This document shows positions 47,941 through 59,985 of a DNA stretch of 64,000 nt, one piece after another; positions within the stretch are counted from its first letter, which is position 1, and each line of letters begins with the position of its first letter. The notes below the pieces were generated by a model that did not search any database, was not told where the DNA came from, and worked only from the letters and a program-made list of their open reading frames with translations. Source of the stretch: Owenia fusiformis (lineage: Eukaryota > Annelida > Polychaeta > Sabellida > Oweniidae); the NCBI GenBank assembly GCA_903813345.2, contig CAIIXF020000001.1:34753366-34817365 (forward strand), in the 5' to 3' direction. Position numbers and translations under genes: made by a program.

Positions 47941-49180
47941 AAGGAGTGATAGAATAGCGTATTATACAAATATTTAATTGTATTGAGGTGAATACTTGTG
48001 CATCTTTCACAAGTGATATTCCATGTAGCCCGATGATAACGTCAATACACAGGGAACTTTATAATTTGATGATATCATGATATCTTGTATGAGGAATGGA
48101 CTTGGATCACAGCAAAGTAAGGGTTTCATCAAAGGGCCAGAAGTGTGAAATGAAGGTTTAATACCTTTCGCATCGTTGTAGAATGAAACACACAACTATT
48201 TACACAATTTCCTATTTATTAGGTATCATCTGCAATAAAGAAATATGAAAAATGATATAAATGAATATGCAACATGGCTTACGTAGTTAAGAAAATATCA
48301 TGAATTCAAATTCAAATATGACCGTGAAATACAGTACCAGAAATATTTGTACAATATTCATAGCCACACCTCCCTAAACAATAAAATCATTTATAATTTC
48401 TATTTATTTCACCAAGCACAGGTGAAAAAAAACAGTACTTTATTATGTATTACATTTCAACTTAAGACTTTATTACATTAAAATACGATATATTATAAAA
48501 TATATAGTCTCCCACTTCTTGCTTACATTGCTTGTATCGTTTATAGCGTAATGGAAGGTAAATATCATTACTTGTATCAAAATTGTATCACATTTTTGTG
48601 TTATCATGAGTGTAGCTCTGGCCTGTAAAGTAGGAGCTCTCTAACTGGGGTCTAGGATTGATGTTATTTGGTATAACTGCAGTGTCTAATGCATCAAACA
48701 ATGTTACAATGTTTTTCAAATTTCACAAATATCCCCATGTATACTGTGTATAAAAGGCACTAATATTATCTTTTATACATTAAGCAATCTACTACTAATA
48801 TTTTAATGTCAGTAAATTAATTTCATGACTAAAAATGAATCTGAATGGATCCACAAAATATTATTTGTCCAATAAAAGAAAAGATATTTCACTTTTTGTG
48901 ATTTTATAACGTGAGGTCTATGGGGAATTTCCCCAACCTAGAACTCACATTTCTAAAGAAAATTGAATTTTCAAAGTTGATTGAAACCATATTTCTAGAT
49001 GTATTTTACATGCAGATTTCAAATATGCTATCGGATTTTGAATATCTATTAATGTAAATCAAGATTATTTCTACTCGCATCTGGGCTATTGAAAATTGCA
49101 AGCCTGTGAATAATACATGATTTACAAGCTTTACAATGAATTGACAAGCCAGAATAATAGGTTTGACTTTTAAGTACAAT
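47941..49180. other. Intergenic DNA between TMEM234 and SKAP 3' ends
   Basis: AT-rich, no supported gene or bounded element. Confidence 0.4.
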
Positions 49181-49182
49181 AT

Positions 49183-50165
49183 TGTTTGGAATTTTGATGC
49201 AATCTTCATTGGAGTCACATGTTATTTTCAAATGTGAACTCCTCTTTCCCCACATTGTCTACATGTTTCAATTTTTATTGTACCTAATAAAGGTATTATT
49301 CTCACTTTTCAGCTTGTCCACAGGTTTCCAGCCAAACAATTTGACAGATTCATTTGAAATTTTCAGGAATGTTTCTACGTATCAAAGTTAAGAACTGATT
49401 AGTTTTTGGGCATACTGGGTAAATTTTAAGGTGGCCATTTTGGATTTTCCGTCCTAAAATCTTCACTTTCAAGACTTGTCTACAGGTTTCCAGCCAAACC
49501 ATTTGATGGATTCATCTGAAATTTTCAGGGATGTTTCTACGTATCAAAGTTAAGAACTGATTAGTTTTTTGGCATTCTGGGTAAATTTTAAGGTGGCCAT
49601 TTTGGATTTTCTGTCCTAAAATCTTCACTTTCAAGACTTGTCTACAGGTTTCCAGCCAAACCATTTGACGGATTCATTTGAAATTTACAGGGATGTTTCT
49701 ACATATCAAAGTTAACAACTGATTAGTTTTTGGGCATTCTTGGTTAATTTTAAGGTGGACATTTTGGATTTTCCGTCCTAAAATCTTCACTTTCAAGACT
49801 TGTCTACAGGTTTCCAGCCAAACCATTTGATGGATTCATCTGAAATTTTCAGGGATGTTTCTACGTATCAAAGTTAAGAACTGATTAGTTTTTGGGCATT
49901 CTGGGTAAATTTTAAGGTGGCCATTTTGGATTTTCCGTCCCAAATTCTTCACTGTCACACTGCTGTGTTTTAGGTACGATATTGTTCATGTCTGTGCCTT
50001 GTTACAAAGAGTGCACCGATGTACCTTGAAAAGAGTCTAGAGAAGATTTTTTTTAATAAAATGTATGGACAATTCAATGAACTACTTCTTGTACCTTTTG
50101 TGGGGAAAGGATGAGTTCATATTTAAAAGTAACATGTGCCACTGAGGATTGCAACAAAATGGCCC
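49183..50165. mobile_element. Foldback element 'F' with four 162-bp tandem units
   Basis: The left arm has GAGTCACATGTTATTTTCAA and CCCCACATTGTCTACATG. The right arm has the inverted counterparts (TGTGGGGAAAGG, AAAAGTAACATGTG). Between them, about four near-identical units (CAGGTTTCCAGCCAAAC at 49321, 49483, 49645, 49807) have a 162-bp period. The family is shared with 56701-57059. Confidence 0.65.
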
Positions 50166-50291
50166 TAAATATACACTGACCTTAATACAGTAAATATATC
50201 ACAATAGTTCCTCGAAAAATACACAGAAGCATATAGATGAGTAGCAAAATTGGTCAAAACATTTCCTCTTATGAACCTATTACACAAATAG

Positions 50292-50992
50292 CTAGGGTAT
50301 CTCCTCATATGCTTGCATAAGAAAGTCAGCAGGGACCAATCCAAACTTGCCACAAGAAAGCTGCCCCACCCACCAGCTATAATCATCATAATCCTTGTTC
50401 ATTATGTAGATTAAATCTCCTCTTTTGAACTCAAGTTCATCCTTCCCATCAGCCTTACAGTCCCATAGTCCCATATAGACATTCTCAAAGTCAATATCTC
50501 CCATGATGCCCTTTTGGCCAGGTAGCCTGAAACTTGGAAGGGGTTTTAAGTAGGCATCAGGTGTTATTGGTGTTGATGAGTGTGGGGGTTCAACACCTCT
50601 TTCAAGGCTATCTGTCGGGATTAAATCTGGAGAAGGCACAGGCGGTGCTTTCACAGTAGGCATTGAAGAGCATTCCTCATAAATATCATCAGCTGTTGCA
50701 TCTTCGGTTGGTACACTGACCTCATCTGTATCATCATATACATCCTCTGTGACTATAATTTCTACTTTGTTATCCACTTTGTCCACTTCATTAGCTGATG
50801 GAAGTGGTGGAGCTTCTGTGTCTGCGTAAAAATCATCAGTATTAAAAGGGCTGGGATTATCAGTGTCTTCGTAAATATCATCACCAGCCTCAACTGGCTC
50901 TGGCGTAATGTTGGCAGGGGGGATAGGTGAAACCATCACTTTTTTGTTGATTGTTTGATCATCTGTGTTTGTAGATTCCTCATCGTCACTTA
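50292..50992 (-). CDS. SKAP2: SKAP exon 8 (acidic Tyr-rich linker and SH3; stop)
   Basis: A single 701-nt last coding exon after the acceptor TGTTACAG. Its acidic linker repeats DDIYEDTD, DDFYADTE, EDVYDDTD and DDIYEECS, and also holds DAYLKPLP. The SH3 domain follows (GLWDC, DELEFKRGDLIYI, YSWWVGQL, GLVPADFLMQAY), and the stop is at 50292-50294. Confidence 0.94.
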
Positions 50993-53900
50993 CTGTAACA
51001 TAGAATACTAATACAATTCATATAATACTACTGATTACTCACATTTCAAAATTCTTCCTGAATTCTACAAATAACTTCATTGGAAAAATCTTTTGGAAGG
51101 AAGAGCTAACTCTTCTAAATTTTACAAATCTGTGAAACTTTGTATCTTAAATTCCTACATGTTCAGCTTTTTGCTTTGATTTTTTAATGCAGTAAAACCT
51201 GTAAAGTGGAACACCCCTTGACGTGAAAAACCTCTGTAAGTGGAAAACTTTTTAGAGTCCCAAGACCAACTGACTTAATGTTAAATGAACCTCTATGTAT
51301 TGGACAGGAGGAACTTATAATATCCAACATCATTTACTGTTAACCTACCTGATAGTTTATCTCTGCTTGGAGAGTGGGGTAAGCTTGGTATACCAGAGGA
51401 TTTACTGAAACTCTCCAACCAGTCATTTAGCTCATCCTTACTATGAGCAACAAACTAAAAGAGAAACAGAAGCAGAGTGAATAAAAATCATATCATGAGT
51501 AAATTATAGGATGTTCTATTTATTCCATGGTTAAAGGGTGCTTGTCATGCTCTTAATCTCTAATTAAAACGACTGACTTGCCATTGTTACTGTCAGCCTC
51601 GTTTTTAGACAAGTAGCAAAACTCAGATGGTGCTATGTATCTCAGTATCTCAAGGTTTTAAAGCCATATTTCAAACCAAGCCAAGAGCTCAATTTTGTCA
51701 ACATTGTTTATAGTAAATGTTTTACCTGGTATGTTCTCTCTCCAGGCTTGACTAGACCAAAACTGTTATCTCTTTTCCCACCTCCAGCTCTTGCCTCATA
51801 ACCTAAAAATACACATTTTTATCAAAATTCATGAAGAAATGTCTTTAAAAGGTAGTTTAAAGCCTACAGGGGCATAAGTCATGATCTAAAACTAAAGTAG
51901 GGATTTATATAGGATGAAAAATGTCTGCTTTAATATTCAATGTCTCACATCTGTGATATTTTGGTGAGGCAATTGACCCCCCCCCCCTTCTCATACATGG
52001 CTACATTCATGGCCTCTGTAATGTGTTCATGATAGCTAGTAATTAGTAGAAATTAATATTCAATCAGATAAAAATGTTTAATTTGATTAAAATGTTTGAG
52101 GTTAGATTATTCCAAATGTGGAGGATGAAAAATTACCATGATGTGTACAAATTTTATTGTAGTTGAGGAGATAACCATTTCAATGACTGCAGTTAATGCA
52201 TTACTTGAAATTGCTTAAATTAGAATAAATTGTACATTCATTCCCTAACAACAAAGAGATTTTTAAATTATGTAATAGTACAATATTATTAATTTAAATA
52301 AAAAGTTTTCAATTAAAACACTTTCAATAAAATTTAAGATGAAAATGTGTACCTGCTATACTGAAATGCCCACACTGCTTCAAGTCTGATGCACTGGTGA
52401 AATAGTAAAATGTGGTATCCTTCAAGACACACCATCTTTTCTGATAGGGCTGAAGTCTTGCTATCAATTTATTCACATCTGGAATAACATTCACAATTTG
52501 GTTACTGATGAATAAATGCAACGTAATTATTTTTTCAATTATGTCCGTATAAAAAAGGTTCTCTTGGAAATTAATCCGTGAAAAAGTACCCGCCCTCCTT
52601 TTTGCAGACGATATAGTCCTTACTGCTGACTCAGAGTTACAATTGCAAGAAATAACTCAATAATAACTCAAATACCAGTGAACGGATTTGGTTCAAATTT
52701 TATATGATGATGCTTAGGGACACAGTAGCTATGTTCGACAAAAAATTTTCAAGATGGCCACTTAATTTCAAAATGGCGGCAATTTTTCGTAAAAAACGTA
52801 ATCTTTGATAACTCAAATACCAGTGAACAGATTTGGTTGAAATTTTATATGATTATGCCTAGGGACACAGTAGCTCTGTTCAAGAAATAATTTTCAAGAT
52901 GGCGGCTGAATTTCAAGATGGCGGCCAATTTTCGTAAAAAACGTAATCTTTGATTACTCATATACCAGTGAAAGGATTTGGTTCAAATTTTATATGATGA
53001 TGCCTAGGGACACAGTTGCTATGATCGACAAAGAATTTTCAAGATGGCCGCTTTATTTCAAAATGACGGCAATTTTTCGTTAAAAAAAACGTAATCTTTG
53101 ATAACTCAAATACCAGTGAACGGATTTGGCTCAAATTTTATATGATGATGGCTAGGGACACAGTTGCTTTGTTCAAAAATGAATTTTCAAGATGGCCACT
53201 GAATTTAAAAATGGTGGCCATTTTTCATTAAAAAAACATAAAATTTTGATAACTCTAATACCAGCGAACACAGTAGGGACACAGTAGCTCTGTTCGAGGA
53301 AGAATTTTCAAAATGGCAGCTGAATTTCAAAATGGTTGCCATTTTTCTTAATTCAAATTTTATATGCTGATACCTAGGGACACTATAGCTCTGTTCGAGA
53401 AAGATTTTCAAAATGACTGCAGAATTGGCGCCATTTTTAGCAAAAAAGAATGTAATCTTTGATAACTCAAATTTTAATTTATGGATATGGTTTACATTTT
53501 ATATGTTGATGCTTAGGGACAAACAAGCTCTGCTCAAGAAGGAATTTACAAGATGGCCACTAATAATCTAAATATGTTTTGTTCCGTAGGATTTGCTACT
53601 CCGTGGAGTTGCTGTTTTTCTAGTTATGCCTATTTAAAGTATGATATGCCAAAAGGTCTGCACAAAGACATCTTAAATGAGTTATCTAACCTCTATCATA
53701 ATAATAATGAAATCTCATGGAAATTTTTCTCTAATATTCAATCAATTTTCACAAAGAATGGGTTAGATGGTGTTATGTTAAGGAATGACAGAGACTCAGG
53801 TATTCATCCTTTCTCTCAATATCTAAGGAAGAGCATCAGAACAAATTCTTGAAGGCAATAAGTGAGAAATCATCTTTGACCACTTATCGTGACCTTCAGC

Positions 53901-56900
53901 CTAGTGCACTTGGCAGGGAGGACTATTTGTGCTCCACCTCTGACTTTTATGGCTAGAAGATTAAACTTAAGGCTCGTCGTGGCTGTTTTAGCACTAATGT
54001 TGATCTAAGTAGACAAGGCAAATGCAAAGATATATGTACTTTATGTGACTTCAACTACCGCGATACAATTGATCATAGACTGTTTGAATGTCCAGCCGAC
54101 CACTTTATTAGACATGAACTCATGCTTGACTTTAAAAATGCTTGTAATAGTGAAATGTTCTCATATTTCTTGCAATTGTCACTGCAGGAAAAAACTAAAT
54201 GGGTACTGGGTTCATGTAACAGAGATATTTGGGGTCACGACCTAGCCAGAAAATTTGATGCTTGGTCAAAGCGATTTTTAGTCAAATTATACACTGCCAT
54301 TAAAGGAAGATTGTATGACATGTAATCACTTTTTATGCGTATGTATATCTTTAATATGTATGTTTTACTACATAGATGTAACTGTAAAAATGCTGCACTA
54401 CAAGTTTGTATGTGCCACTGTTCTAAAAGTGTTTTAGCAAATAAATAAATAAAATTACAAATTTGGATATACTTGGGTACACTGTATATCAGGTTTTCGA
54501 AAGATTTATGACGTTGATGTCAATGGATTCATAATTGTTTTTAAAAAAACTTGCCCACAATTCTGCTTTACATATATTGGATGATAACATAAAAACGCTG
54601 ATTTTTCTATCAAACAGGTAAAATCTATTACCTTTTTTTCGTCGTTTATCCAGCCATCCTGTCTTGATAGCCCCCATAGTAGCAATCTCTGCAGAGACAA
54701 CATTAGACCCTGGCACCACTGAAAAATCATAATTGAAACTTTTCCTCATTATGAACTACAATTCAGTTAACATCATTTATACAGGAATTATTTATACAGG
54801 AATTAGTTCCCTTTCATATCATCCAAAGCCTCACTTGAACCTAATTTGGCCAAATGAACATTTATATGCCAATAACATCTATTGCAAAATACTTATGCTG
54901 CATGTATACTGACTTTGATAACATTTGACCCTTTCGTTAGAAGGAAGTAATTATCCCTAAATTATTTCTTAAGCCCTTGGTAACCCTTAATTATCATTTT
55001 TAACAAATGTCAGGTTGTTACTAATAAATGTTGGACATGTACCAGTTGGTACTTGAACTTTTACTAAGTAGACATCATAATTCTTAATTTCATAAAACAT
55101 CAGTTGTAACAATTAATAATTTACAGACAGAATGAATATGTAAACAGTTATACAAGTAATATGCAAAGTATGTTGTTTTGATTTCTATTTAAACATTTAA
55201 AAGTTACATCTTATTTCATTGATAGTAGTTTTGACAGAATTAAGCGTGACACTCTTTCTGATCTATCTTTGACAGAAAGTGATGATTTTTGATAAAATCT
55301 GGACTGTACAATCTCTAATTAATTTCTGACTGACACACAAATAAAATATTAAATCCACATCAATTCTGAGTTACTTTGTAAATTAATTCATCTTTTAAAG
55401 CTGCTGTTTGCCCCGAAACGCAATCTTGGGTTGTTTCGGGGGTGAACTTTATCATTTTGAGCTTAATGAAAGATTATAGAATGATGAACAAATGGGGCAA
55501 ATCTTGTGTACAAATACTTACGATAAATGTGTCATTACAAAGATTGTTCATTGAATTGCTTCGATTGTCGATGGCGATATGATTTTTGGAAGGTTTCTAA
55601 ATTAAGAACGTGACGTCACTGTTATAGCATTTAACATTAGTGGCTTTTAATAACCCTTCATAACAAATTGGTAGCCTTGTGGTAGAATGCTCGCAAAACA
55701 TAAACTTTATATTAGAGCTTGAAAATGTAAAAACAATAAATGTCAACATATTGCGTTTTGGAGCGATGTGCAGGTTTAATAACATCTTCTTAGCATCTCA
55801 CAATGATCTAAATGTACAAAGAGACTTAGTTTTGGAAGTTTTTTAAATTCAACCCTGTTGATGCCATTACATTGCTTTTCAACTTGCAACATGGTCTGAT
55901 ATTGTGATCTTGATTTTTATTTTAAGCTCATCTGATGGGAGAACTGTATTAGTGTATCTATCCATGGAAAATTAGCAAGAAATTAACCAGGGCAAAAATA
56001 GTACAAGCAAAATTTTAAATCTGAGACAGTACCATTCAAAACATGGTAAAGATACTTTTATTTCTCAAAGATTATCAAACAATACTGTTATAAGTGGATA
56101 TTTAAGGGAATTTAGAAAATATTAACTTTGTAAGTTGGACTTACCAGGAAATTATTCTTTAACTAGGTCAAGGTCATGTGTCAAAATCTAAGCCAATCAA
56201 TTCATCCCTAATTTTAAGAAGCTACTCACTGTCTCCATATTCATCTGAGGCGACACTCTCCTCATCAATTCTGTCTATTGTGGTGCTACTCTTAGACTGA
56301 GCATTTGAACTTAAGCTTTTATCGGAGAGGGACTGGCACTCATCGTAAACTTCATCAGTGTTAGGTGGTATTTTTCCATCTACTCCTGATGGTGATACAG
56401 CACTAGTATCAGTGTAGACATAATCACCTGGAGAAAAATATTACATCGAAAAAAGTTTCATTTAGCAGAATGGATTCACGCAAACACCTCTTAAAAGTGA
56501 GCACTTAGAAATGTGGCACTTGGTCTATTCCATTTGCGTTGAGTATATTCTATTGACAACTGTGTTATTAGAACTTTTAAATGTGAACATCCCTCAATTA
56601 AGTCATTAAGTCAGCCCCAGCTGAGTGTTCATATAAGACAGGTTTGATGGTTTATGCAAATGGCGATCCTTCTGTAGGATTTGCCAGACTGGTTAAGATC
56701 AGGGTGCAGGTTCGGAATTTTGCTGCAACCCTCAATAGGGTCACATGTTATTTTCAAATTTGAATCACTCCTTCCCCACAATGTCTACATCTCTCACTTT
56801 TGTGCAACGAGTGCACTATTGCACCTTCAAAAGAATGTAGAGAAGAATGTTTTGATAAAATGTATAAAAAAGAAGAACATTTTCTCGTTTTTTATACATT

Positions 56901-57458
56901 TAAAAAAACAAATCTTCTCACCAGTCTTTTCTAGGCACACAAGTGCACTCTTTGTGCAAAACTGGAAGATGTAGACAATGTGGGGAAGGAGTGATTGTTG
57001 TTTGAAAAATAACATGCGACTCAATTGAGGAATGCAGCAAAATTCCGAACATGCACCCTGGCCTTAAAATCTTACCAGCGTCAAAAAGTTGAGTGCCAGA
57101 GGATGTCACTATCGGTTTCTTGCTTGGGTTTGGGTCGACAACATGTTCGAGGTGAAGTTGAGGGAATTCATCACGGATAACACCAATTGCCTCAACAATA
57201 CTGTCACGTTCTTCTATGTTTGGCTTGCACAGATGTTCAGATTTGAGAGAAATTATGAGAAACTTTTCCACATCTGAAAATGTAAAATTTGCATCTACGT
57301 AATATCTTTTCATATCTAAATACAGGAATAAAACTTCTAGACTATTTATTTATATGTTTTTCTGTAAAAACAGTTTCAATTTTACTATTTGTCATTTGTG
57401 AGGAAAATGTTTCCCTACCTTGAAGAACATTTCTTATTTTCTCGTGAAATTTAGACAT
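50292..57458 (-). CDS. SKAP2: SKAP-family adaptor (SKAP1/SKAP2-like), complete, eight exons
   Basis: SKAP proteins are cytosolic adaptors that link Src-family kinases and ADAP-type partners to integrin and actin control. Exons 57458-57419, 57273-57076, 56427-56230, 54718-54632, 52478-52353, 51802-51726, 51454-51349 and 50992-50292 total 1533 nt and give an unbroken 510-residue frame. Residues ~1-60 form a helical dimerisation-type segment (IRNVLQDVEKFL). A PH domain spans ~160-262 (TGWLDKRRKK, YQKRWCVLKDTTFYYF, RTYQFVAHSKDELNDWLESF) with the usual helix Trp near 254. An acidic linker follows, with repeated YxDT/YEE motifs. A C-terminal SH3 domain lies at ~450-507 (YMGLWDC, ELEFKRGDLIYI, WWVG, GLVPADF). 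Vertebrate SKAPs have ~360 residues, so the linkers here are longer. The symbol marks the family; an invertebrate single-copy gene cannot be assigned to SKAP1 or SKAP2. Confidence 0.93.
51190..51300. repeat. Fragment of the pogo-like MITE in SKAP intron 7
   Basis: CAGTAAAACCTGTAAAGTGG and related GTGGAAAAC words match one end of the element at 23712. The other end is missing. Confidence 0.55.
51349..51454 (-). CDS. SKAP2: SKAP exon 7 (PH C-terminal helix)
   Basis: Acceptor CTTTTAG. The exon encodes FVAHSKDELNDWLESFSKSS and then SPSRDKLS plus one base before the donor GTAGGT. DELNDW is the PH C-terminal helix with its conserved Trp. Confidence 0.92.
51726..51802 (-). CDS. SKAP2: SKAP exon 6 (PH domain)
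   Basis: Acceptor TTTTTAG. The exon encodes YEARAGGGKRDNSFGLVKPG and ERTYQ, 77 nt, ending in phase 0 before the donor GTAAAA. Confidence 0.9.
52353..52478 (-). CDS. SKAP2: SKAP exon 5 (PH domain core)
   Basis: Acceptor ATTCCAG. The exon reads VNKLIARLQPYQKRWCVLKD, then TTFYYFTS and GHFSIA plus one base before the donor GTACAC (126 nt). QKRWCVL and FYYF are classic PH strands. Confidence 0.93.
52560..52662 (+). pseudogene. LINE reverse-transcriptase fragment with FADD motif
   Basis: The frame KVPALLFADDIVLTADSELQ contains the FADD catalytic box of non-LTR reverse transcriptases. It stops where helentron core repeats begin. It probably belonged to the same LINE as the piece at 53628-54450. 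Confidence 0.75.
52664..53627 (+). mobile_element. Helentron-like element, family 1 (5'-truncated) in SKAP intron 4
   Basis: About six 145-bp units (ACTCAAATACCAGTGAACGG, GGGACACAGTAGCT, AAGATGGCSGCTGAATTTCA) end with ACTCCGTGGAGTTGCTGTTT and TTCTAG before host T. The TCCC start and microsatellite are absent. Confidence 0.75.
53628..54450 (+). pseudogene. LINE 3' end: RT-protein C terminus with zinc-knuckle-like motif
   Basis: Broken frames give DMPKGLHKDILNELSNLYHN and then CTLCDFNYRDTIDHRLFECP, the C..C...H...C motif common at the C terminus of CR1/L2/RTE-like ORF2 proteins, ending GRLYDM-stop at 54324. A short (AAAT)n tail at ~54440 marks the 3' end. It has frameshifts and stops, so it is inactive. 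Confidence 0.75.
54451..56229. other. SKAP introns around exon 4
   Basis: Apart from exon 4 and a small perfect hairpin (CCCCGAAAC pairing with GTTTCGGGG, about 55412-55441), nothing is recognised. Confidence 0.4.
54632..54718 (-). CDS. SKAP2: SKAP exon 4 (start of PH domain)
   Basis: Acceptor TTTTTCAG. The exon encodes VPGSNVVSAEIATMGAIKTG and WLDKRRKK plus one base before the donor GTAATA (87 nt). It carries the first strand of the PH domain. Confidence 0.88.
56230..56427 (-). CDS. SKAP2: SKAP exon 3 (tyrosine-rich linker 1)
   Basis: Acceptor TTCTCCAG. The exon encodes GDYVYTDTSAVSPSG, DEVYDECQSLSDKSLSS and ESVASDEYGD, 198 nt, then the donor GTGAGT. YTDT, YDEC and EYGD are candidate Src-family phosphotyrosine motifs. 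Confidence 0.9.
56701..57059. mobile_element. Foldback element 'F' in SKAP intron 2
   Basis: The left arm AGGGTGCAGGTTCGGAATTT and the right complement ending at 57059 enclose TTCTTCTCTAC/TTTATACATTT words. The element ends 15-17 bp from the donor of SKAP exon 2. Confidence 0.75.
57076..57273 (-). CDS. SKAP2: SKAP exon 2
   Basis: Acceptor ATTTTCAG. The exon encodes VEKFLIISLKSEHL through GTQLFDA plus one base before the donor GTAAGA (198 nt). A foldback element ends about 16 bp inside the following intron. Confidence 0.9.
57419..57458 (-). CDS. SKAP2: SKAP exon 1 (start codon)
   Basis: MSKFHEKIRNVLQ plus one base before the donor GTAGGG. The split codon becomes Asp. The ATG context AAAATGT is acceptable, and the IRNxLxDVExF block matches the SKAP2 N terminus. 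Confidence 0.88.
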
Positions 57459-57861
57459 TTTCACAAGTTTTATATCCAAAATGTTGATGTCATCGCAATG
57501 ATCGAATCATGAGATTTAGCTAAGATTATAGTTATTATGCATATGCAGCCTCCGAATAAGGAGGAAACAATGAATAATGAAACAATTTCATTAAATGTTT
57601 TCCTGATTTTTACTTCCTGGTTCTGCCGGATTACGCATTTCCTTTTAGAAAAAAATTAAAAATGTGTGCAGCTGTTTCAAAAGGAATTATCTCTAAAATG
57701 GGAAGGTTCATAGGTAATGATATGCTACAAACTAAGCAATAACACTCGGTTACTACTTTGAACATCAGTTTTTGATGTTATAGTATGTTAATTGCAAGTC
57801 AAATGAATTCCTGTAGATTTTCATTTTTGCCCTTTTCATATTTCAGAATGCAACGTTGCTT

Positions 57862-58907
57862 GCAATACTCACATGCTATCTATTGCAAGACTTACGCCTG
57901 CCACAACCGTCACCATGTTAATCAGTGTTTTTTAAGTAGCGCAAGGATCCTGCCATGACCGTGGTAGTGTTATCGTGTAACCCTGGTATAACCGTGACAG
58001 GCTGATATAACCGTGACAATGCTGTATTCTATTGCAAGGCCTGTCATGACCCTGGAAGTGTTATCGTGGAAGCCTGGCGCGACCGTAGCCTTTATTGTGG
58101 CTTATAAGCGAATGTGAATATTTTGTATAGTAGTAATTTTGATTTTGACATGATTAAGGTAGTTAAACACCGTGATCATAGTATTAAACTGTTTAATTGT
58201 AATGAGGATCACTTAAAATTGTTAAGGATATTCCTGGCATTAATGTCATACATATTTACTAGTCATTGCAATACATTATAACGGTCATAGTAGAACAAGC
58301 CTAAATCTCTACATTACCACCCTCAAACCTGGCCTTGCAATACTATATTACATTGTCACGGTCATACCAGGCTTTGCGATCCCATAATACATTGTCATGG
58401 TCATGCCAGGTTTTCAAATACACATTATCACGGTCAATTAGCAATCATAAATTTCTACATTACCACTCTCATACCCGAACTTGGAATACTATATCACATT
58501 GCCATGGCGGTCATACCAAGCCTTGCAATACTATATTACATTGCCATGGTCATGCCAGGCTTTGCAATACACATTGTCACGGTTATAGCAGTCCAAATCG
58601 TAAATTTCTATATTACCACTCTCATACCTGAACTTGCAATACTATATTACATTGTCACGGTCATGCCAGGCCTTGCAGTACTATATTACATTGTTACGGT
58701 CATACCAAGCCTTGCAGAACTATATTACATTGTCACGGTCATACCAGGCATTGCAATATAATACAGCATTGTCGCGGTTATACCAGGCTTTCACGATAAC
58801 ATTACCACGGTCATGGCAGGATCCTTGCGCTACTTAAAAAACACTGAATAACATGGTGACGGTTACGCCAGGCGTTAGTCTTGCAACAGATAAGGTCTCG
58901 CAATACT
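57862..58907. mobile_element. 'D' hAT-like element copy 1, 8-bp TSD GCAATACT
   Basis: Element 57870-58899 (1030 bp) has inverted ends CTATCTATTGCAAGACTTAC and TTAGTCTTGCAACAGATAAG, and GCAATACT is duplicated on both sides. The middle (58318-58850) is a minisatellite around CTTGCAATACTATATTACAT and CACGGTCATACCAGGC. Open frames there are repeat artefacts. Confidence 0.75.
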
Positions 58908-59166
58908 TCATCAACAGAACAAAGTTTTTACTCAGCTATTTTTCATCTAATATGTATATTTACAGGGTCGTCCTCGAAATTTTCCACAGGTGGGGGGTGT
59001 GCGTCTATGGTGTTAAAACTGTATCAAAATTGGACATCTTATATTTATGTGATATCTCTAACACATAGAATAGCGTTTAGCAGAATACATACACAAGTGT
59101 GTGATTTCATACACAGTTTGTTCGAGTTTGCACACTTTATGTTTGTAAAATCACACTTGTACATGC

Positions 59167-59985
59167 GTATTTGTGAGACCCTATCTGTTGCAAGACTAAC
59201 GCCTGGCGTAACCGTCACTATGTTATTAAGTGTTTTTTAAGTAGCGCAAGGATCCTGCCATGACCGTGGTAATGTTATCATGAAAGCCTGGTATAACCGC
59301 GACAATGTAATATAGTTCTGCAAGGCTTGGTATGACCGTGACAATGTAATATAGTACTGCAAGGCCTGGCATGACCGTGACAATGTAATATAGTATTGCA
59401 AGTTCAGGTATGAGAGTGGTAATGTAGAAATTTACGATTAGGACTGCCATAACCGTGACAATGTGTATTGCAAAGCCTGGCATGACCATGGCAATGTAAT
59501 ATAGTATTGCAAGGCCAGGTATGAGGGTGGTAATGTAGAAATGTAGGCTTAGTCCTACTACGACCGTTATAATGTATTGCAATGACTAGTAAATATGTAT
59601 GACATTAATGCCAGGAATATCCTTAACAATTTTAAGTGATCGTCATTACAATTAACAGTTTAATACTATGATCATGGTGTTTAACTACCTTAATCATGTC
59701 AAAATCAAAATTACTACTATACATTAATATTCACATTCGCTTATAAACCACAATAAAGGCTACGGTCGCGCCAGGCTTCCACGATAACACTTCCGGGGTC
59801 ATGACAGGCCTTGCAATATAATACAGCATTGTCACGGTTATACCAGCCTGTCACGGTTATACCAGGCTTACACGATAACACTACCACGGTCATGGCAGGA
59901 TCCTTGCGCTACTTAAAAACACTGATTAACATGGTGACGGTTGTGGCAGGCGTAAGTCTTGCAATAGATAGCATGTGGTATTTGT
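59167..59985. mobile_element. 'D' hAT-like element copy 2, 8-bp TSD GTATTTGT
   Basis: Element 59175-59977 (803 bp) is inserted into element E, duplicating GTATTTGT. It is in the opposite orientation to copy 1, so the two form a ~2-kb imperfect palindrome with E sequence at the centre. It carries the same CACGGTCAT minisatellite. Confidence 0.8.

Noticed and set aside
49312-49960. CRISPR-like array
   Set aside because: The four 162-bp units are direct tandem copies without unique spacers, in a eukaryotic genome.
58335-59582. 85-119 codon frames with repeated LYYIVTVIP-like units
   Set aside because: They come from the D-element minisatellite, occur on both strands of inverted copies, and have no host homology that I recognise.
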